Assembly (NCBI GenBank): GCA_024655865.1
Contig: JANLFM010000007.1
Location: forward strand, 31,245-87,477
Source: Caldisericota bacterium
GTDB lineage: Bacteria > Caldisericota > JANLFM01
Length of the DNA: 56,233 nt
Reading direction: 5' to 3'
The position numbers were made by a program, and so were the translations under genes. This document shows, piece after piece, positions 8,013 to 17,089 of the stretch. The notes beneath the pieces are model-generated. The model made no database searches, was not told where the DNA came from, and was given only the letters and a program-made list of their open reading frames with translations. How positions within the stretch are numbered: the stretch's first letter is position 1; every line of letters starts with the position of its first letter.

Positions 8013-8450
8013 ATGAAACTCTCTACAAGAGGAAGATATGGAGCCAGAGTGCTTCTGGACTTAGCTCTTCAGGAAGAAGGGAAACCGGTACCCTTAAAGG
8101 AGATTGCTAAGAGGCAGCAGATCTCTGCCCTTTACATAGAACAATTGATTACCCCACTTATCGCAGCCGGAATTATAAGGAGCACCAGAGGTGCTGGTGG
8201 AGGTATCTGGTTAGTCAAACCCGCTTCGGAGATAAAACTTAGTGAGATAATTGAGTTGCTTGAGGGTCCAATTTCCCCCGTCCATTGCGTCGACAACCCT
8301 AATGCCTGTTCGCGCTCTGACCTGTGTGTCACACGGGATGTGTGGATCGAGTTGAAAAAGTCCGTGAGCATGGTGCTGGAATCTAAAACTCTGCAGGATT
8401 TAGTTGAAATGCAAAAAAGGAAGAAAGTGCCAGCCAAAGGGTTGGTTTAA
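8013..8450 (+). CDS. Rrf2-family regulator of cysteine synthesis (IscR/CymR-like)
   Basis: A 145-aa winged-helix regulator starting MKLSTRGRYGARVLLDLALQ, the classic Rrf2 opening. A cysteine cluster CVDNPNACSRSDLC (C-x6-C-x5-C) sits where IscR binds its [2Fe-2S] cluster; B. subtilis CymR lacks such a cluster. Gene order rrf2-cysK-cysE implies control of cysteine synthesis, as for CymR, which senses O-acetylserine through CysK. Here the Cys triad suggests that Fe-S status may also be sensed (inference). GGAGG precedes the ATG. It is followed 33 bases later by cysK. Confidence 0.88.
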   Translation: MKLSTRGRYGARVLLDLALQEEGKPVPLKEIAKRQQISALYIEQLITPLIAAGIIRSTRGAGGGIWLVKPASEIKLSEIIELLEGPISPVHCVDNPNACSRSDLCVTRDVWIELKKSVSMVLESKTLQDLVEMQKRKKVPAKGLV

Positions 8451-8483
8451 AAAATTTGAACTCAAAAGAAGAAGGTGAAATTT

Positions 8484-9473
8484 ATGGATAAGCCCGCTCA
8501 ACAAGTAGAAAAAGTCCGCTATAAGAGTATAGAGCTACCGAAACTCACCAGAGGAATTGCTAAGGACTCCACAGAATTGATCGGGAACACCCCTTTAGTT
8601 AGATTGAACCGGATAACTGAAGGAGTTAAAGCAAAAGTGGTAGCCAAACTCGAATCCTTCAATCCCTTAGGAAGCGTAAAGGACAGGATAGGGGTGTCAA
8701 TGATTGTTGATGCTGAGGAAAAGGGGTTGATTAATAAAGATACCGTGATTGTTGCACCTACCAGCGGCAATACTGGCATTTCTTTAGCTTTTGTCTGTGC
8801 TGCTAAGGGATACAGACTTATCCTCACAATGCCGGACACCATGTCTCTTGAAAGGCGACAACTTCTGGCCTTTTTTGGCGCTGAGCTAGTACTAACTCCA
8901 GGAGCTGAGGGGATGCTCGGGGCAGTAAAGAAGGCGGAGCAACTGGTAGCAGAAAACCCGGGTTACCTTATGCTACAGCAATTCAATAACCCTGCTAATC
9001 CGGAGATACACCGGCTCACTACAGCCGAGGAAATCTGGAGGGATACCGATGGAAAGGTGGATATTCTGGTCGCAGGTGTCGGTACAGGGGGGACGATCAC
9101 CGGCGTTAGCGAGGTATTAAAAAAGAGAAAACCTGGATTCAAGACTGTGGCAGTTGAGCCAGCTAGTTCTCCAGTCCTTTCTGGTGGTAAACCAGGAGCG
9201 CATAAAATTCAAGGTATTGGTGCTGGCTTCATTCCAGATGTTATGAGGTTGGATCTGGTTGATGAAATCATCAAGGTCACCGACGGGGACGCTGGAATAA
9301 TGGCTAGAAGGTTGGCGCGGGAAGAAGGAATATTAGCCGGTATATCTTCTGGCGCAGCCACCTGGGCAGCGATGGAGGTAGCCAGAAGGCGGGAGAACGA
9401 AGGGAAACTCATTGTGGTGATTTTACCTGATACCGGAGAGCGTTATCTATCCACTTGGCTTTTTCAGGAGTAA
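8484..9473 (+). CDS. cysK: Cysteine synthase (O-acetylserine sulfhydrylase)
   Basis: A PLP enzyme that makes cysteine from O-acetylserine and sulfide. Family motifs: [10 protein letters not shown], the PLP lysine in [11 protein letters not shown], the substrate loop TSGNTGI, and the phosphate-binding GTGGTITGV. At 329 aa it is slightly longer than usual because of a 25-residue N-terminal extension. I chose the ATG at 8484, with AAGGTG 7 bases upstream, rather than the GTG at 8475. It lies between its likely regulator and cysE, so enzyme and substrate supplier are co-expressed. Confidence 0.93.
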   Translation: MDKPAQQVEKVRYKSIELPKLTRGIAKDSTELIGNTPLVRLNRITEGVKAKVVAKLESFNPLGSVKDRIGVSMIVDAEEKGLINKDTVIVAPTSGNTGISLAFVCAAKGYRLILTMPDTMSLERRQLLAFFGAELVLTPGAEGMLGAVKKAEQLVAENPGYLMLQQFNNPANPEIHRLTTAEEIWRDTDGKVDILVAGVGTGGTITGVSEVLKKRKPGFKTVAVEPASSPVLSGGKPGAHKIQGIGAGFIPDVMRLDLVDEIIKVTDGDAGIMARRLAREEGILAGISSGAATWAAMEVARRRENEGKLIVVILPDTGERYLSTWLFQE

Positions 9474-9523
9474 CTCGTTCCTATATCCGATACTAAAGGC
9501 GCCATAAAAGGAAAGGATAATTT

Positions 9524-10168
9524 ATGTTGTTTAGTACTTTGAGGGAAGACATTAGAACAGTTTTAGCCCGAGACCCGGCAGCAAGGAGTGTGCTGGAGGT
9601 GATTTTTTGCTACCCCGGATTGCATGCTTTGTGGCTTCATCGCTTGGCTCACTTCCTTTGGCGACATAAGCTCTTGTTTCTGGCCCGTTTCTTATCGCAC
9701 ATTAATCGGTTCTTAACCAATATTGAAATCCATCCCGGAGCCAGAATCGGCCGGCGTTTTTTTATAGACCATGGAGCTGGAGTGGTCATTGGCGAGACAG
9801 CTGAAATTGGAGACGATGTGGTTATGTATCAGGGAGCCGTATTAGGCGGAACGAGTTTAAAAAAAGAGAAACGCCATCCCACTATCGGCAACAATGTAGT
9901 AATCGGCGCTGGAGCAATAATTTTGGGAGCTATTACTGTTGGCGATAATGCAAGAATCGGTGCCGGTTCAGTGGTGGTGAAATCTGTGCCGCCTGGAGCA
10001 ACCGTGGTGGGGATCCCGGGGAAGGTGACTCAGGAAAGAGTGGAACCCGTTATGAACCTCGAGCACGGAAGGTTACCTGACCCAGTAGATGAAGCTATTA
10101 GATTTCTCCTACAAAGGCAGGATGAGTTGGAAGAACGTCTCAAGAGACTCGAGCGTACCAGCGGGTAG
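9524..10168 (+). CDS. cysE: Serine O-acetyltransferase
   Basis: Makes O-acetylserine from serine and acetyl-CoA, the substrate of the CysK encoded just upstream. The 214-aa protein has an N-terminal helical part (about 1-65) and then a left-handed beta-helix of hexapeptide repeats, with the active-site segment [19 protein letters not shown] and the [12 protein letters not shown] loop. This is the short form lacking the long N-terminal domain of E. coli CysE. An AAGGAAAGG stretch precedes the ATG. Probably the last gene of the rrf2-cysK-cysE operon. Confidence 0.93.
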   Translation: MLFSTLREDIRTVLARDPAARSVLEVIFCYPGLHALWLHRLAHFLWRHKLLFLARFLSHINRFLTNIEIHPGARIGRRFFIDHGAGVVIGETAEIGDDVVMYQGAVLGGTSLKKEKRHPTIGNNVVIGAGAIILGAITVGDNARIGAGSVVVKSVPPGATVVGIPGKVTQERVEPVMNLEHGRLPDPVDEAIRFLLQRQDELEERLKRLERTSG

Positions 10169-10261
10169 CAATTCCCAAAGATGAGTTGATCAAAGTAAAG
10201 ATGAAAATAGTGAGTGAATTCAGCCAAGGATCCGGAATATGAAGTTTGAAACGCTGTCTAT

Positions 10262-10504
10262 TCATACTGAAGAGAGGACAGACAAGGCATTTGGTGCTGT
10301 ATCGGTGACCATATATCGAACATTGATCTTTGTGTTTGAAGACTTTCCCATTCCTTTATGAACAACAGTTTGACCGTCAGGCAAAAAGGTTCTAAGATTT
10401 GCATTGGTGGTTGTATCAAATTTTTCAAAAAGATCAATTAAGTTTGTTCCAGGGTTACTCTCCGAAATTGCCCGAAGAGAATTATTAGCTAATTGCTCTG
10501 AACT
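10262..10504 (-). pseudogene. Gene fragment lacking a start
   Basis: The minus strand has an 80-codon open frame between stops at 10505-10507 and 10262-10264, with natural-looking composition (for example NLIDLFEKFDTTTNANLR and DGQTVVHKGMGK). No start codon with a ribosome binding site is visible. It may be the C-terminal remnant of a secreted or surface protein; family not recognised. Confidence 0.3.
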
Positions 10505-10585
10505 TCAACCACTCCCTTTCGTAGTGAAAACAAAATCGCCTCCTGCCACCAAAAGATTTGTAGGAGTAGGAGAGTTTAACAGCAG

Positions 10586-11158
10586 ATGAAGCTCACCATT
10601 GAGAAGCAGATAGCTATAGGCTTCGGGATTGTTATCGTCCTTATTGTTGTCCTCAGCACCGTAGTATTTCTCAACGCCCGCACTTTCATCGAGAACAGCG
10701 TATTGGCCCAACATACGCTTGAAGTCATTGATACTCTGGATAAGACATTTACTACAATAGAGCACGTAGAAACCGGTATACATGGCTATGTCATATCTAA
10801 TGATGAGAAATTCCTGAAACCCTATCAGACGGCGTTATCGAGTGTTGATGGCTACCTGGAGCGTCTCCGCGAATTGACGGTGGATAACCCGTCTCAACGG
10901 AATCGAGTAGCCTTGCTGGATCAAGCTGCAACCCAGGTGCTCGACTGGGCGACCCAAGCTTTGCAGGCTTATCAAGCTGAGGGTTTTGAAGGAGCTCATT
11001 TTATAGTTACAGAGGAAGGCAAACAAAAAATGGATGCTTTCCGCTCGGTTATAACCGAAATCAGGGCTGAAGAGTCCACATTAATGGATCAGACACACAC
11101 CGCAATAGAATCCAGTGCAAATATTACAAAAAACTGCTCCTTACCACAGTCATCGTGA
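10586..11158 (+). pseudogene. N-terminal CHASE3 sensor part of a frameshifted HD-GYP protein
   Basis: First of three pieces of one large sensor. It has a transmembrane helix (about residues 9-29) and a CHASE3-like helical extracytoplasmic domain (ENSVLAQHTLEVIDTLDKTF, GIHGYVISNDEKFLKPY). The frame ends in an unrelated tail (NCSLPQSS). The natural continuation YKKLLLTTVIVILGT lies in the next frame from about 11130, so a single base, probably a T near 11126-11130, is missing. The second membrane helix is in the next piece. Confidence 0.75.
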
Positions 11159-11798
11159 TATTAGGTACGATAATGACAATGGCTATTCTTCTCAGGAACA
11201 ACCTACGCGCAAGGGAACTTGCTGAGGAAAAGGTCAGGGAAATCAACCTCAATTTGGAAAAGTTAGTTGCCAAGCGTACCACTAAACTTAAAGAGAGCAT
11301 GGGAAGGGAACACGGCCTCCTCAAAGCCATTCCCGATGCTGTCATTCAAATGAATCGAGATGGTTTTCTTTCAGATTATCATGCTCCCCATCCCAATATC
11401 CTTCCAACTAGAATTACCAAAGGATGCAATATTCGCGAGGCTTTTGCGCCTGAGGTAAGTGAATTGTTCTTGCGCCATGCTCAGAGTGCCCTTGAGACCA
11501 GAGCTACGGAAACTTTTGAAGTGAAGTTGAAAGGTGCGGAAGGGCTAAATTTTTATGAAGTACGCATGGCTCCTAGCAGTCCAGAGGAAGTAGTCGCTAT
11601 CGCCCGCGACATCACCGAGCGCAAGCGGGCGGAAGAACAGTTGCGTCTGCAAAGTGCCGCATTGGAAGCCTCTGCTAATGCTATTGTCATCACTGACCGC
11701 GAAGGCATCATCCAATGGGTCAACCCGGCATTTACAGCCCTCAGCGGCTACAGCGCGGAAGAAGCCGTGGGCAAAAAACCTAACATTCTCAAATCGGC
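11130..11798 (+). pseudogene. Middle PAS-PAS part of the frameshifted HD-GYP sensor
   Basis: Second piece of the sensor. It holds the closing membrane helix (LLLTTVIVILGTIMTMAILL), a coiled-coil linker (AEEKVREINLNLEKLVAKRT), a first PAS domain ending in ARDITERKRAEEQL, and the start of a second PAS (EASANAIVITDREGIIQWVN). The frame breaks at about 11796, where GGCGTG replaces an expected GGGCGTG: restoring one G joins LKSG to VHDQAFYKDLW in the third piece. Confidence 0.7.
11608..11639 (+). repeat. 32-bp intragenic repeat, copy 1
   Basis: An exact 32-base copy of 11973-12004. Both encode DITERKRAEEQ, the linker after each PAS domain. It reflects duplication of a PAS unit inside the sensor gene and could mediate loss of one PAS domain by recombination. 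Confidence 0.8.
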
Positions 11799-13625
11799 GT
11801 GCATGATCAGGCCTTCTATAAAGACCTGTGGGATACCATCCTCGCTGGGCGGGTCTGGCGTGGCGAAATCACCAACCGCCGCAAAGACAGTAGCCTTTAC
11901 ATCGTTGAGCACAACATCACTCCTATTCAAAACACCCGCGGCGAGATTACGCATTTTGTCACCGTCCAAGTGGACATCACCGAGCGCAAGCGGGCGGAAG
12001 AACAAATCCAAGAACAACTGCAAACCCTGAGTGCTCTGTACGCCGGGGCACAGAGGCTTACTGAGAGCCTGGATTTAGAGGAGGTGGCCAAGCAGGTCAC
12101 CCGCACCTGCGTGGAGGTCTTTAAGGTTCGCCTGGCCTGGCTGGGCCGTGCCAACCCTGATGGCAGCGTTAAGCCCTTAAGCTGGTTCCCGGAAGAGACG
12201 GCATATCTCCGGGAGATCAGCGTGCGCTGGGATGACACTCCTGAGGGGCAGGGGCCTACTGGGAGAGCTATCAGAAGCGGTTTTCCCCAGATCATCGAGG
12301 ACATAGCCGGTGACCCCCGTTTTGCGCCCTGGCGGGAGACGGCCTTACAGGCCGGGCTTTCCACCAGCGCCGCTTTCCCGCTCATCAGCCGGGGAGAAAC
12401 ATTTGGAGCGCTTAACCTGTACAGTGACCAACCCGGATTCTTTAGCCCGGAGCGCCTGGAGATGTTCCAGGCCTTCGCCCATCAGGCCGCGGCTGCCCTG
12501 GAGAACACCCGTCTCTTTGAGGAAACTCATCGCCGTCTGGCGCACATCACGGCCCTGCGCAACATTGACATGGCCATCACCGGCAGCCTCGACTTGCGCG
12601 TCACCTTTAACGTGGCCCTAGATGAGATAGTCAACCAGCTGAAAATTGATGCTGCTAGCATTCTGCGCCTGGACCCGTACACCCAGACGCTGGAATACGC
12701 TGCTGGGCGAGGGTTTCGCACCCGGGCCATCGAGCAATCTCGCCTGCGCCTGGGCGAGGGACACGCCGGGCGTGCCGCGCTGGAACGGCGCATCGTGCAC
12801 ATCCCCAACTTGCTTGAAACCGGAAGGGATTTTTTGCGCGCTGATTTGCTCAAAGGAGAGGGCTTCATGACTTACTTCGCTGCTCCATTGATCGCCAAGG
12901 GCCGCGTGCTCGGCGTCCTGGAAATCTTCCACCGCTCTCCGCTTGAGGGCAACGACGAATGGTTGAACTTTTTGGAAACGCTGGCCGGGCAGACGGCCAT
13001 TGCCATTGACAACACAAGATTGTTTTACGATCTGGAGCGCGCAAACGTATCCCTGTTACAGGCTTACGATGCCACCATTGAGGGCTGGTCCCGAGCTCTA
13101 GATTTGCGTGACAAGGAGACGGAGGGGCACACCCAGAGAGTGACTGAGCTTACCCTGCGTCTGGCTCGGGAGATGGGCATAAGCGACGAGGAACTCATCC
13201 ATTTGCGCCGCGGGGCCCTCTTACACGACATAGGTAAGATGGGCATCCCTGACCATATCCTTCTCAAACCCGGGCCCCTGACCGAGGAGGAATGGGAGAT
13301 CATGCGCAAGCATCCCCAATACGCTTACGAGATGCTCTCGCCTATCGAATATCTGCGCCCGGCACTGGACATCCCATATTGCCACCACGAAAAATGGGAC
13401 GGCACAGGCTACCCGCGGGGGCTGAAAGGAGAGCAGATTCCCCTGGCAGCACGCATCTTTGCCGTGGTGGATGTCTGGGATGCCCTCACCAGTGACCGTC
13501 CCTACAGAGGGGCCTGGCCCAAGGAAAAGGCTCTGGAATATATTCGAGAACAATCGGGGAAGCACTTCGATCCAAAGGTAGTGGAACTTTTCCTCGAGAT
13601 AGCAAATCAAATTCAGGATACTTAA
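11799..13625 (+). CDS. GAF-GAF-HD-GYP part of the sensor (probable c-di-GMP phosphodiesterase)
   Basis: Third and largest piece (608 aa). Residues 1-75 finish the second PAS domain. Two GAF domains follow (about 90-240 and 260-410), then an HD-GYP domain with HDIGKMGIPD and HHEKWDGTGYPRGL. These motifs are intact, so a product from this frame could still hydrolyse cyclic di-GMP to GMP. The apparent GTG start at 11799 is an artefact of the frameshift and has no ribosome binding site. The full protein would be about 1010 aa, membrane-bound, with CHASE3-PAS-PAS-GAF-GAF-HD-GYP order. A transcription terminator follows at 13663. Confidence 0.8.
   Translation: MHDQAFYKDLWDTILAGRVWRGEITNRRKDSSLYIVEHNITPIQNTRGEITHFVTVQVDITERKRAEEQIQEQLQTLSALYAGAQRLTESLDLEEVAKQVTRTCVEVFKVRLAWLGRANPDGSVKPLSWFPEETAYLREISVRWDDTPEGQGPTGRAIRSGFPQIIEDIAGDPRFAPWRETALQAGLSTSAAFPLISRGETFGALNLYSDQPGFFSPERLEMFQAFAHQAAAALENTRLFEETHRRLAHITALRNIDMAITGSLDLRVTFNVALDEIVNQLKIDAASILRLDPYTQTLEYAAGRGFRTRAIEQSRLRLGEGHAGRAALERRIVHIPNLLETGRDFLRADLLKGEGFMTYFAAPLIAKGRVLGVLEIFHRSPLEGNDEWLNFLETLAGQTAIAIDNTRLFYDLERANVSLLQAYDATIEGWSRALDLRDKETEGHTQRVTELTLRLAREMGISDEELIHLRRGALLHDIGKMGIPDHILLKPGPLTEEEWEIMRKHPQYAYEMLSPIEYLRPALDIPYCHHEKWDGTGYPRGLKGEQIPLAARIFAVVDVWDALTSDRPYRGAWPKEKALEYIREQSGKHFDPKVVELFLEIANQIQDT
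11973..12004 (+). repeat. 32-bp intragenic repeat, copy 2
   Basis: Exact match to 11608-11639, encoding the same post-PAS linker. Confidence 0.8.
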
Positions 13626-13662
13626 GAGCAAACCCTCTCCAAGCGGAAAATGGCAATTCGTT

Positions 13663-13693
13663 GGCTCCTTCAAAAGGAGCTGGGAGCCTTTTT
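13663..13693 (+). terminator. Rho-independent terminator of the sensor gene
   Basis: GGCTCC (13663-13668) pairs with GGAGCC (13683-13688), directly followed by TTTTT (13689-13693). An alternative inner pairing, GCTCCTT with AAGGAGC (13674-13680), competes with it. Confidence 0.7.
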
Positions 13694-13737
13694 GTCTATT
13701 GTTCTCAAAAATGACTCAAGGCCTTTCCTTTGACCGG

Positions 13738-13772
13738 ATTCCTCGAAAACCAACAGGCAATTTTCGAGGAAT
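13738..13772 (+). promoter_or_regulatory. 12-bp inverted repeat in the leader of the Mg2+ ATPase gene
   Basis: ATTCCTCGAAAA (13738-13749) and TTTTCGAGGAAT (13761-13772) form a perfect 12-bp dyad with an 11-base loop, 70 bases before the ATPase start. It could be an operator or an RNA hairpin. It does not resemble the M-box consensus as far as I can see by eye. Confidence 0.45.
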
Positions 13773-13842
13773 TGACTCCTGGCGGCCCTGGGAATAGACT
13801 TCAAGAGTCCAAAATAGGAAGCACCTTAATCGGAGAGCCACC

Positions 13843-16410
13843 TTGGAAAAGAGAGTAACGAAGGAAAAAGCCAAAAAGAATGGGCTCAAGGAGTACTGGG
13901 CTCTCCCTTTGGATGAGCTGGCCCGAGCGCTGGACGCTAATTTAGAGAAGGGGCTTACTCAGGAAGAGGCTCTTCGGCGCCTGGAGGAAGCGGGACCGAA
14001 CCGCCTGAACGGCAAAAAGCGCCTTTCAGCGCTTTCCATTTTCCTCGCTCAGTTTAAAAGCCCGATCATCTTTATTTTGATTTTCGCCACAATCATTTCC
14101 GCAGTGGTTCAGGATTTTATAGACGCAGTTATTATCATGAGCATCGTCCTGGTCAGCGCTATTTTGAGCTTCATCCAGGAATACAGCGCCAATAATGCTG
14201 CAGAGAAGCTCAAAGCCAGGGTCTCGGTGAAATGCAGGGTCATTCGCGATAATGAGGAAAAGCTCATCCCCATAGAGGAAGTTGTCCCCGGAGATATAGT
14301 TCTTCTCGCTGCAGGAAGCATGATTCCAGGAGACGGAATCGTCGTGGGAGCTCGCGACCTTTTCGTTAATCAGGCGGTTCTGACCGGGGAAACATTTCCC
14401 GCGGAGAAAAAATCAGGTGCCGTCAATCCTCAAAGCAGCTTGCCTGAGCGCACGAATATGGTGTTCATGGGAACAAGCGTGAGCAGCGGAACAGGCAGAG
14501 CCCTGATCGTGGAAACAGGCAAGAGCACCATGTTCGGGCAAATCGCGCATAAGCTTTCCATCCGGCCTCCCATGACGGAATTCGAGCGTGGCATCCGCAG
14601 GCTGGGATACCTGCTTTCAGAGGTAATGTTTATCCTGGTAATTGTCATTTTTGCCCTGAACGTGGCCTTCAAAAAACCGGTCCTGGACTCCCTTCTTTTC
14701 TCCATTGCCCTGGCTGTGGGCCTTACCCCTCAGCTTTTACCCGCGATCATCACGGCCAACCTCTCCCAGGGTTCCAGATTAATGGCCAAAGCGGGGGTGA
14801 TCGTGCGCCGGCTCTCCGCAATTGAAAATTTCGGGAGCATGAGTGTCCTGTGTACAGATAAAACTGGCACCATCACTGAGGGGGTAATTAAGCTGGACAG
14901 GGCCCTGGATGTGAACGGTCAGCCTTCAGATTTAGTTTTCCAGGAAGCATACTTGAATTCCAAATTCCAGGCAGGTTTGTATAATCCCCTGGATGAAGCA
15001 GTAGTTTCCTCGCAAAATTTGGATGTCGGGCGCTGGAAGAAAATAGATGAGATCCCCTACGATTTTGTGCGCAAGCGCTTGACCGTGGTCGTCTGGGAGG
15101 AGCAGATGGGCTCCCCCAACCAGGTGCGGATGATCACAAAGGGGGCGCTCGACAACGTCCTGGCTATTTGCTCAACTTTCCTTCAAGGAGATCGGGCTTT
15201 GCCTTTGAATCCGGAAGTGCTGGAGCGCATCCATCAGCTTTACCTTGAATGGAGCGAACAGGGATTCAGGGTGTTGGGAGTGGCCCGTAAATTCGTGGAG
15301 CCTAAGACGGCTTATTTAAAGGAAGACGAGCAGGATATGGTCTTTATCGGTTTTTTGCTCTTTTTCGACCCGCCCAAGGAAGGAGTAAAGGACACCCTTC
15401 TCGAGCTGCAAAGTCTGGGAATCAGGCTGAAAATTATTACCGGAGATAACAGGTTCGTGGCTGAATATGCCGCTCGCTCCATCGGCCTCAAGATTAAAAG
15501 AATCCTGACCGGAAAGGAGCTTGACTCCCTGGATGATGAAGCCCTACTCAGAGTAGCTGATGAGACGGATATTTTCGCTGCGGTTGATCCCAACCAGAAG
15601 CAGAGGATCATCCTCGCTTTAAAGAAGATGGGCAATGTTGTAGGGTTCATGGGGGACGGGGTAAACGATGCTCCCGCTTTGCACAGCGCTGACGTGGGAA
15701 TTTCCGTGGAGAATGCTGTGGATGTGGCCAAAGAGGCTGCGGATTTCGTGCTTTTAAAACGGGATCTGGAAGTGCTCAAGGAGGGCATCATCCAGGGGCG
15801 GCGCACTTTCGCCAACACCCTTAAATATATCTTTATGGCCACGAGTGCCAACTTCGGGAATATGTTCAGTATGGCTGGGGCCTCCCTTTTCCTCCCGTTC
15901 CTTCCCCTTCTTCCCAAGCAGATCCTCCTCATTAACCTCCTCACTGATCTCCCGGAAATGACCATCGCGCTGGACCAGGTGGACGAGACCTACATCAACA
16001 ATCCCCATCGCTGGGATATCACCTTTATCCGCCGCTTTATGCTCACCTTTGGTTCTTTGAGCTCCATTTTTGACTTCGCCACCTTCGGCTTGCTCCTTCT
16101 ATTGATGAGGGCGGATCAAGCCTTATTCCAGACAGGGTGGTTTGTGGAGTCCGTACTCTCCGCTGCAACAGTCATCTTCTCCCTGCGCACGCGTCTTCCC
16201 TTTCTCCGCAACCGGCCAGCAAAACCTCTTCTTCTGGCCACGGGTCTGGTTGCGCTTATCGTGCTCTATCTCCCCTACTCTCCATTGTCGCCGGTAATGG
16301 GCTTTAAACCCTTACCCCTTTATTTCCTTCTGAGCATCATCGGGATAGTGGTGATTTACTTCTTCTCGGCTGAGGCCTTAAAGAGGGCTTTTTACCGCAA
16401 GATGAAATGA
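13843..16410 (+). CDS. mgtA: Magnesium-transporting P-type ATPase (MgtA/MgtB type)
   Basis: An 855-aa P3B-type ATPase importing Mg2+ across the membrane. Landmarks: N-terminal cation-ATPase domain, LTGET (181-184) in the actuator loop, phosphorylation motif DKTGT (D339), and MGDGVNDAP in the hinge. The membrane motif AVGLTPQLLPAIITANLSQG closely follows the MgtA signature and separates it from Ca2+ pumps. About ten membrane helices are expected. Translation seems to start at a TTG (13843) after GGAG; no better start is visible. The leader dyad at 13738-13772 may regulate it. No other Mg2+ gene is adjacent. Confidence 0.92.
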   Translation: MEKRVTKEKAKKNGLKEYWALPLDELARALDANLEKGLTQEEALRRLEEAGPNRLNGKKRLSALSIFLAQFKSPIIFILIFATIISAVVQDFIDAVIIMSIVLVSAILSFIQEYSANNAAEKLKARVSVKCRVIRDNEEKLIPIEEVVPGDIVLLAAGSMIPGDGIVVGARDLFVNQAVLTGETFPAEKKSGAVNPQSSLPERTNMVFMGTSVSSGTGRALIVETGKSTMFGQIAHKLSIRPPMTEFERGIRRLGYLLSEVMFILVIVIFALNVAFKKPVLDSLLFSIALAVGLTPQLLPAIITANLSQGSRLMAKAGVIVRRLSAIENFGSMSVLCTDKTGTITEGVIKLDRALDVNGQPSDLVFQEAYLNSKFQAGLYNPLDEAVVSSQNLDVGRWKKIDEIPYDFVRKRLTVVVWEEQMGSPNQVRMITKGALDNVLAICSTFLQGDRALPLNPEVLERIHQLYLEWSEQGFRVLGVARKFVEPKTAYLKEDEQDMVFIGFLLFFDPPKEGVKDTLLELQSLGIRLKIITGDNRFVAEYAARSIGLKIKRILTGKELDSLDDEALLRVADETDIFAAVDPNQKQRIILALKKMGNVVGFMGDGVNDAPALHSADVGISVENAVDVAKEAADFVLLKRDLEVLKEGIIQGRRTFANTLKYIFMATSANFGNMFSMAGASLFLPFLPLLPKQILLINLLTDLPEMTIALDQVDETYINNPHRWDITFIRRFMLTFGSLSSIFDFATFGLLLLLMRADQALFQTGWFVESVLSAATVIFSLRTRLPFLRNRPAKPLLLATGLVALIVLYLPYSPLSPVMGFKPLPLYFLLSIIGIVVIYFFSAEALKRAFYRKMK

Positions 16411-16732
16411 AGCCATTTCAGGCAACCCTTCTTCCGCACTTCCGCTAACCTGTTCTTTACGGCAGACCTAATCCTATTCCTCCGCGTCTCGGTGATTTAC
16501 CTTTAAGGAATCTTCTCCTTCTTATCCGCTTCGGGCGGAACCTTCCTGGGGCAGATTTTCTCCCTATATGAAAGAAAACACTTTCTCATTCTTCCCTTTT
16601 TAGCAATAAACATTGCTTTTTTGTGTTAAAACTCCGCTTCTCCTCCGCTTCTGCTCCCTTAAGGTTAGTTTTTTAATCTCTTTTTAAAAGGGTGTAAATT
16701 TTTCCAGAAATTTCTCGAGGGAAAATAAAAAG
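16411..16732. other. Intergenic region without a gene
   Basis: Pyrimidine-rich spacer with no supported reading frame. A small hairpin (TCCGC...GCGGA around 16527-16541) is not followed by T's. On the minus strand, T-rich sequence directly after the tRNA 3' end may serve as its terminator. Confidence 0.4.
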
Positions 16733-16806
16733 CGCGCCCAGCAGGAGTCGAACCCGCAACCCGCAGATCCGAAGTCTGCCGCTCTATCCAATTGAGCTAT
16801 GGGCGC
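16733..16806 (-). tRNA. tRNA-Arg, anticodon TCG
   Basis: Full cloverleaf on the minus strand: acceptor GCGCCCA/TGGGCGC, D arm with AGCTCAATTGGATAGAGC, anticodon stem GCAGA/TCTGC with loop CTTCGGA (anticodon TCG, codon CGA), T arm GGTTCGACTCC. No encoded CCA; the discriminator is G. Confidence 0.95.
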
Positions 16807-16844
16807 ACTGCGGAAGGACTCACCATTGGCCCTCCCTTGAGATT

Positions 16845-16873
16845 ATTCTAATTTAAGCCTTGACTTGTGACAA
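16845..16873 (-). promoter_or_regulatory. Promoter of tRNA-Arg(TCG)
   Basis: On the minus strand, TTGTCA (16868-16873), 17-base spacer, TAGAAT (16845-16850), about 38 bases before the tRNA 5' end. Confidence 0.6.
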
Positions 16874-17089
16874 ATGCCTCAGTTTAAAACCCTTATGGAT
16901 TGCAGACTTTACAAGGAGCGTATCCTGGAGCCTGAGCCTCCTTTGCTTTGAAGTCTTGTTCTCAAGGAGTACAAGACTTTTTGTGATATCGCAGGCTTAG
17001 AAAATAATCAGGAGAGCTGACCTGAAAGAGTATAATCAGATCAAGTAGCCATTCTGAAGAGAAATATTAAGGAGGTTTAACAGGCAAGG

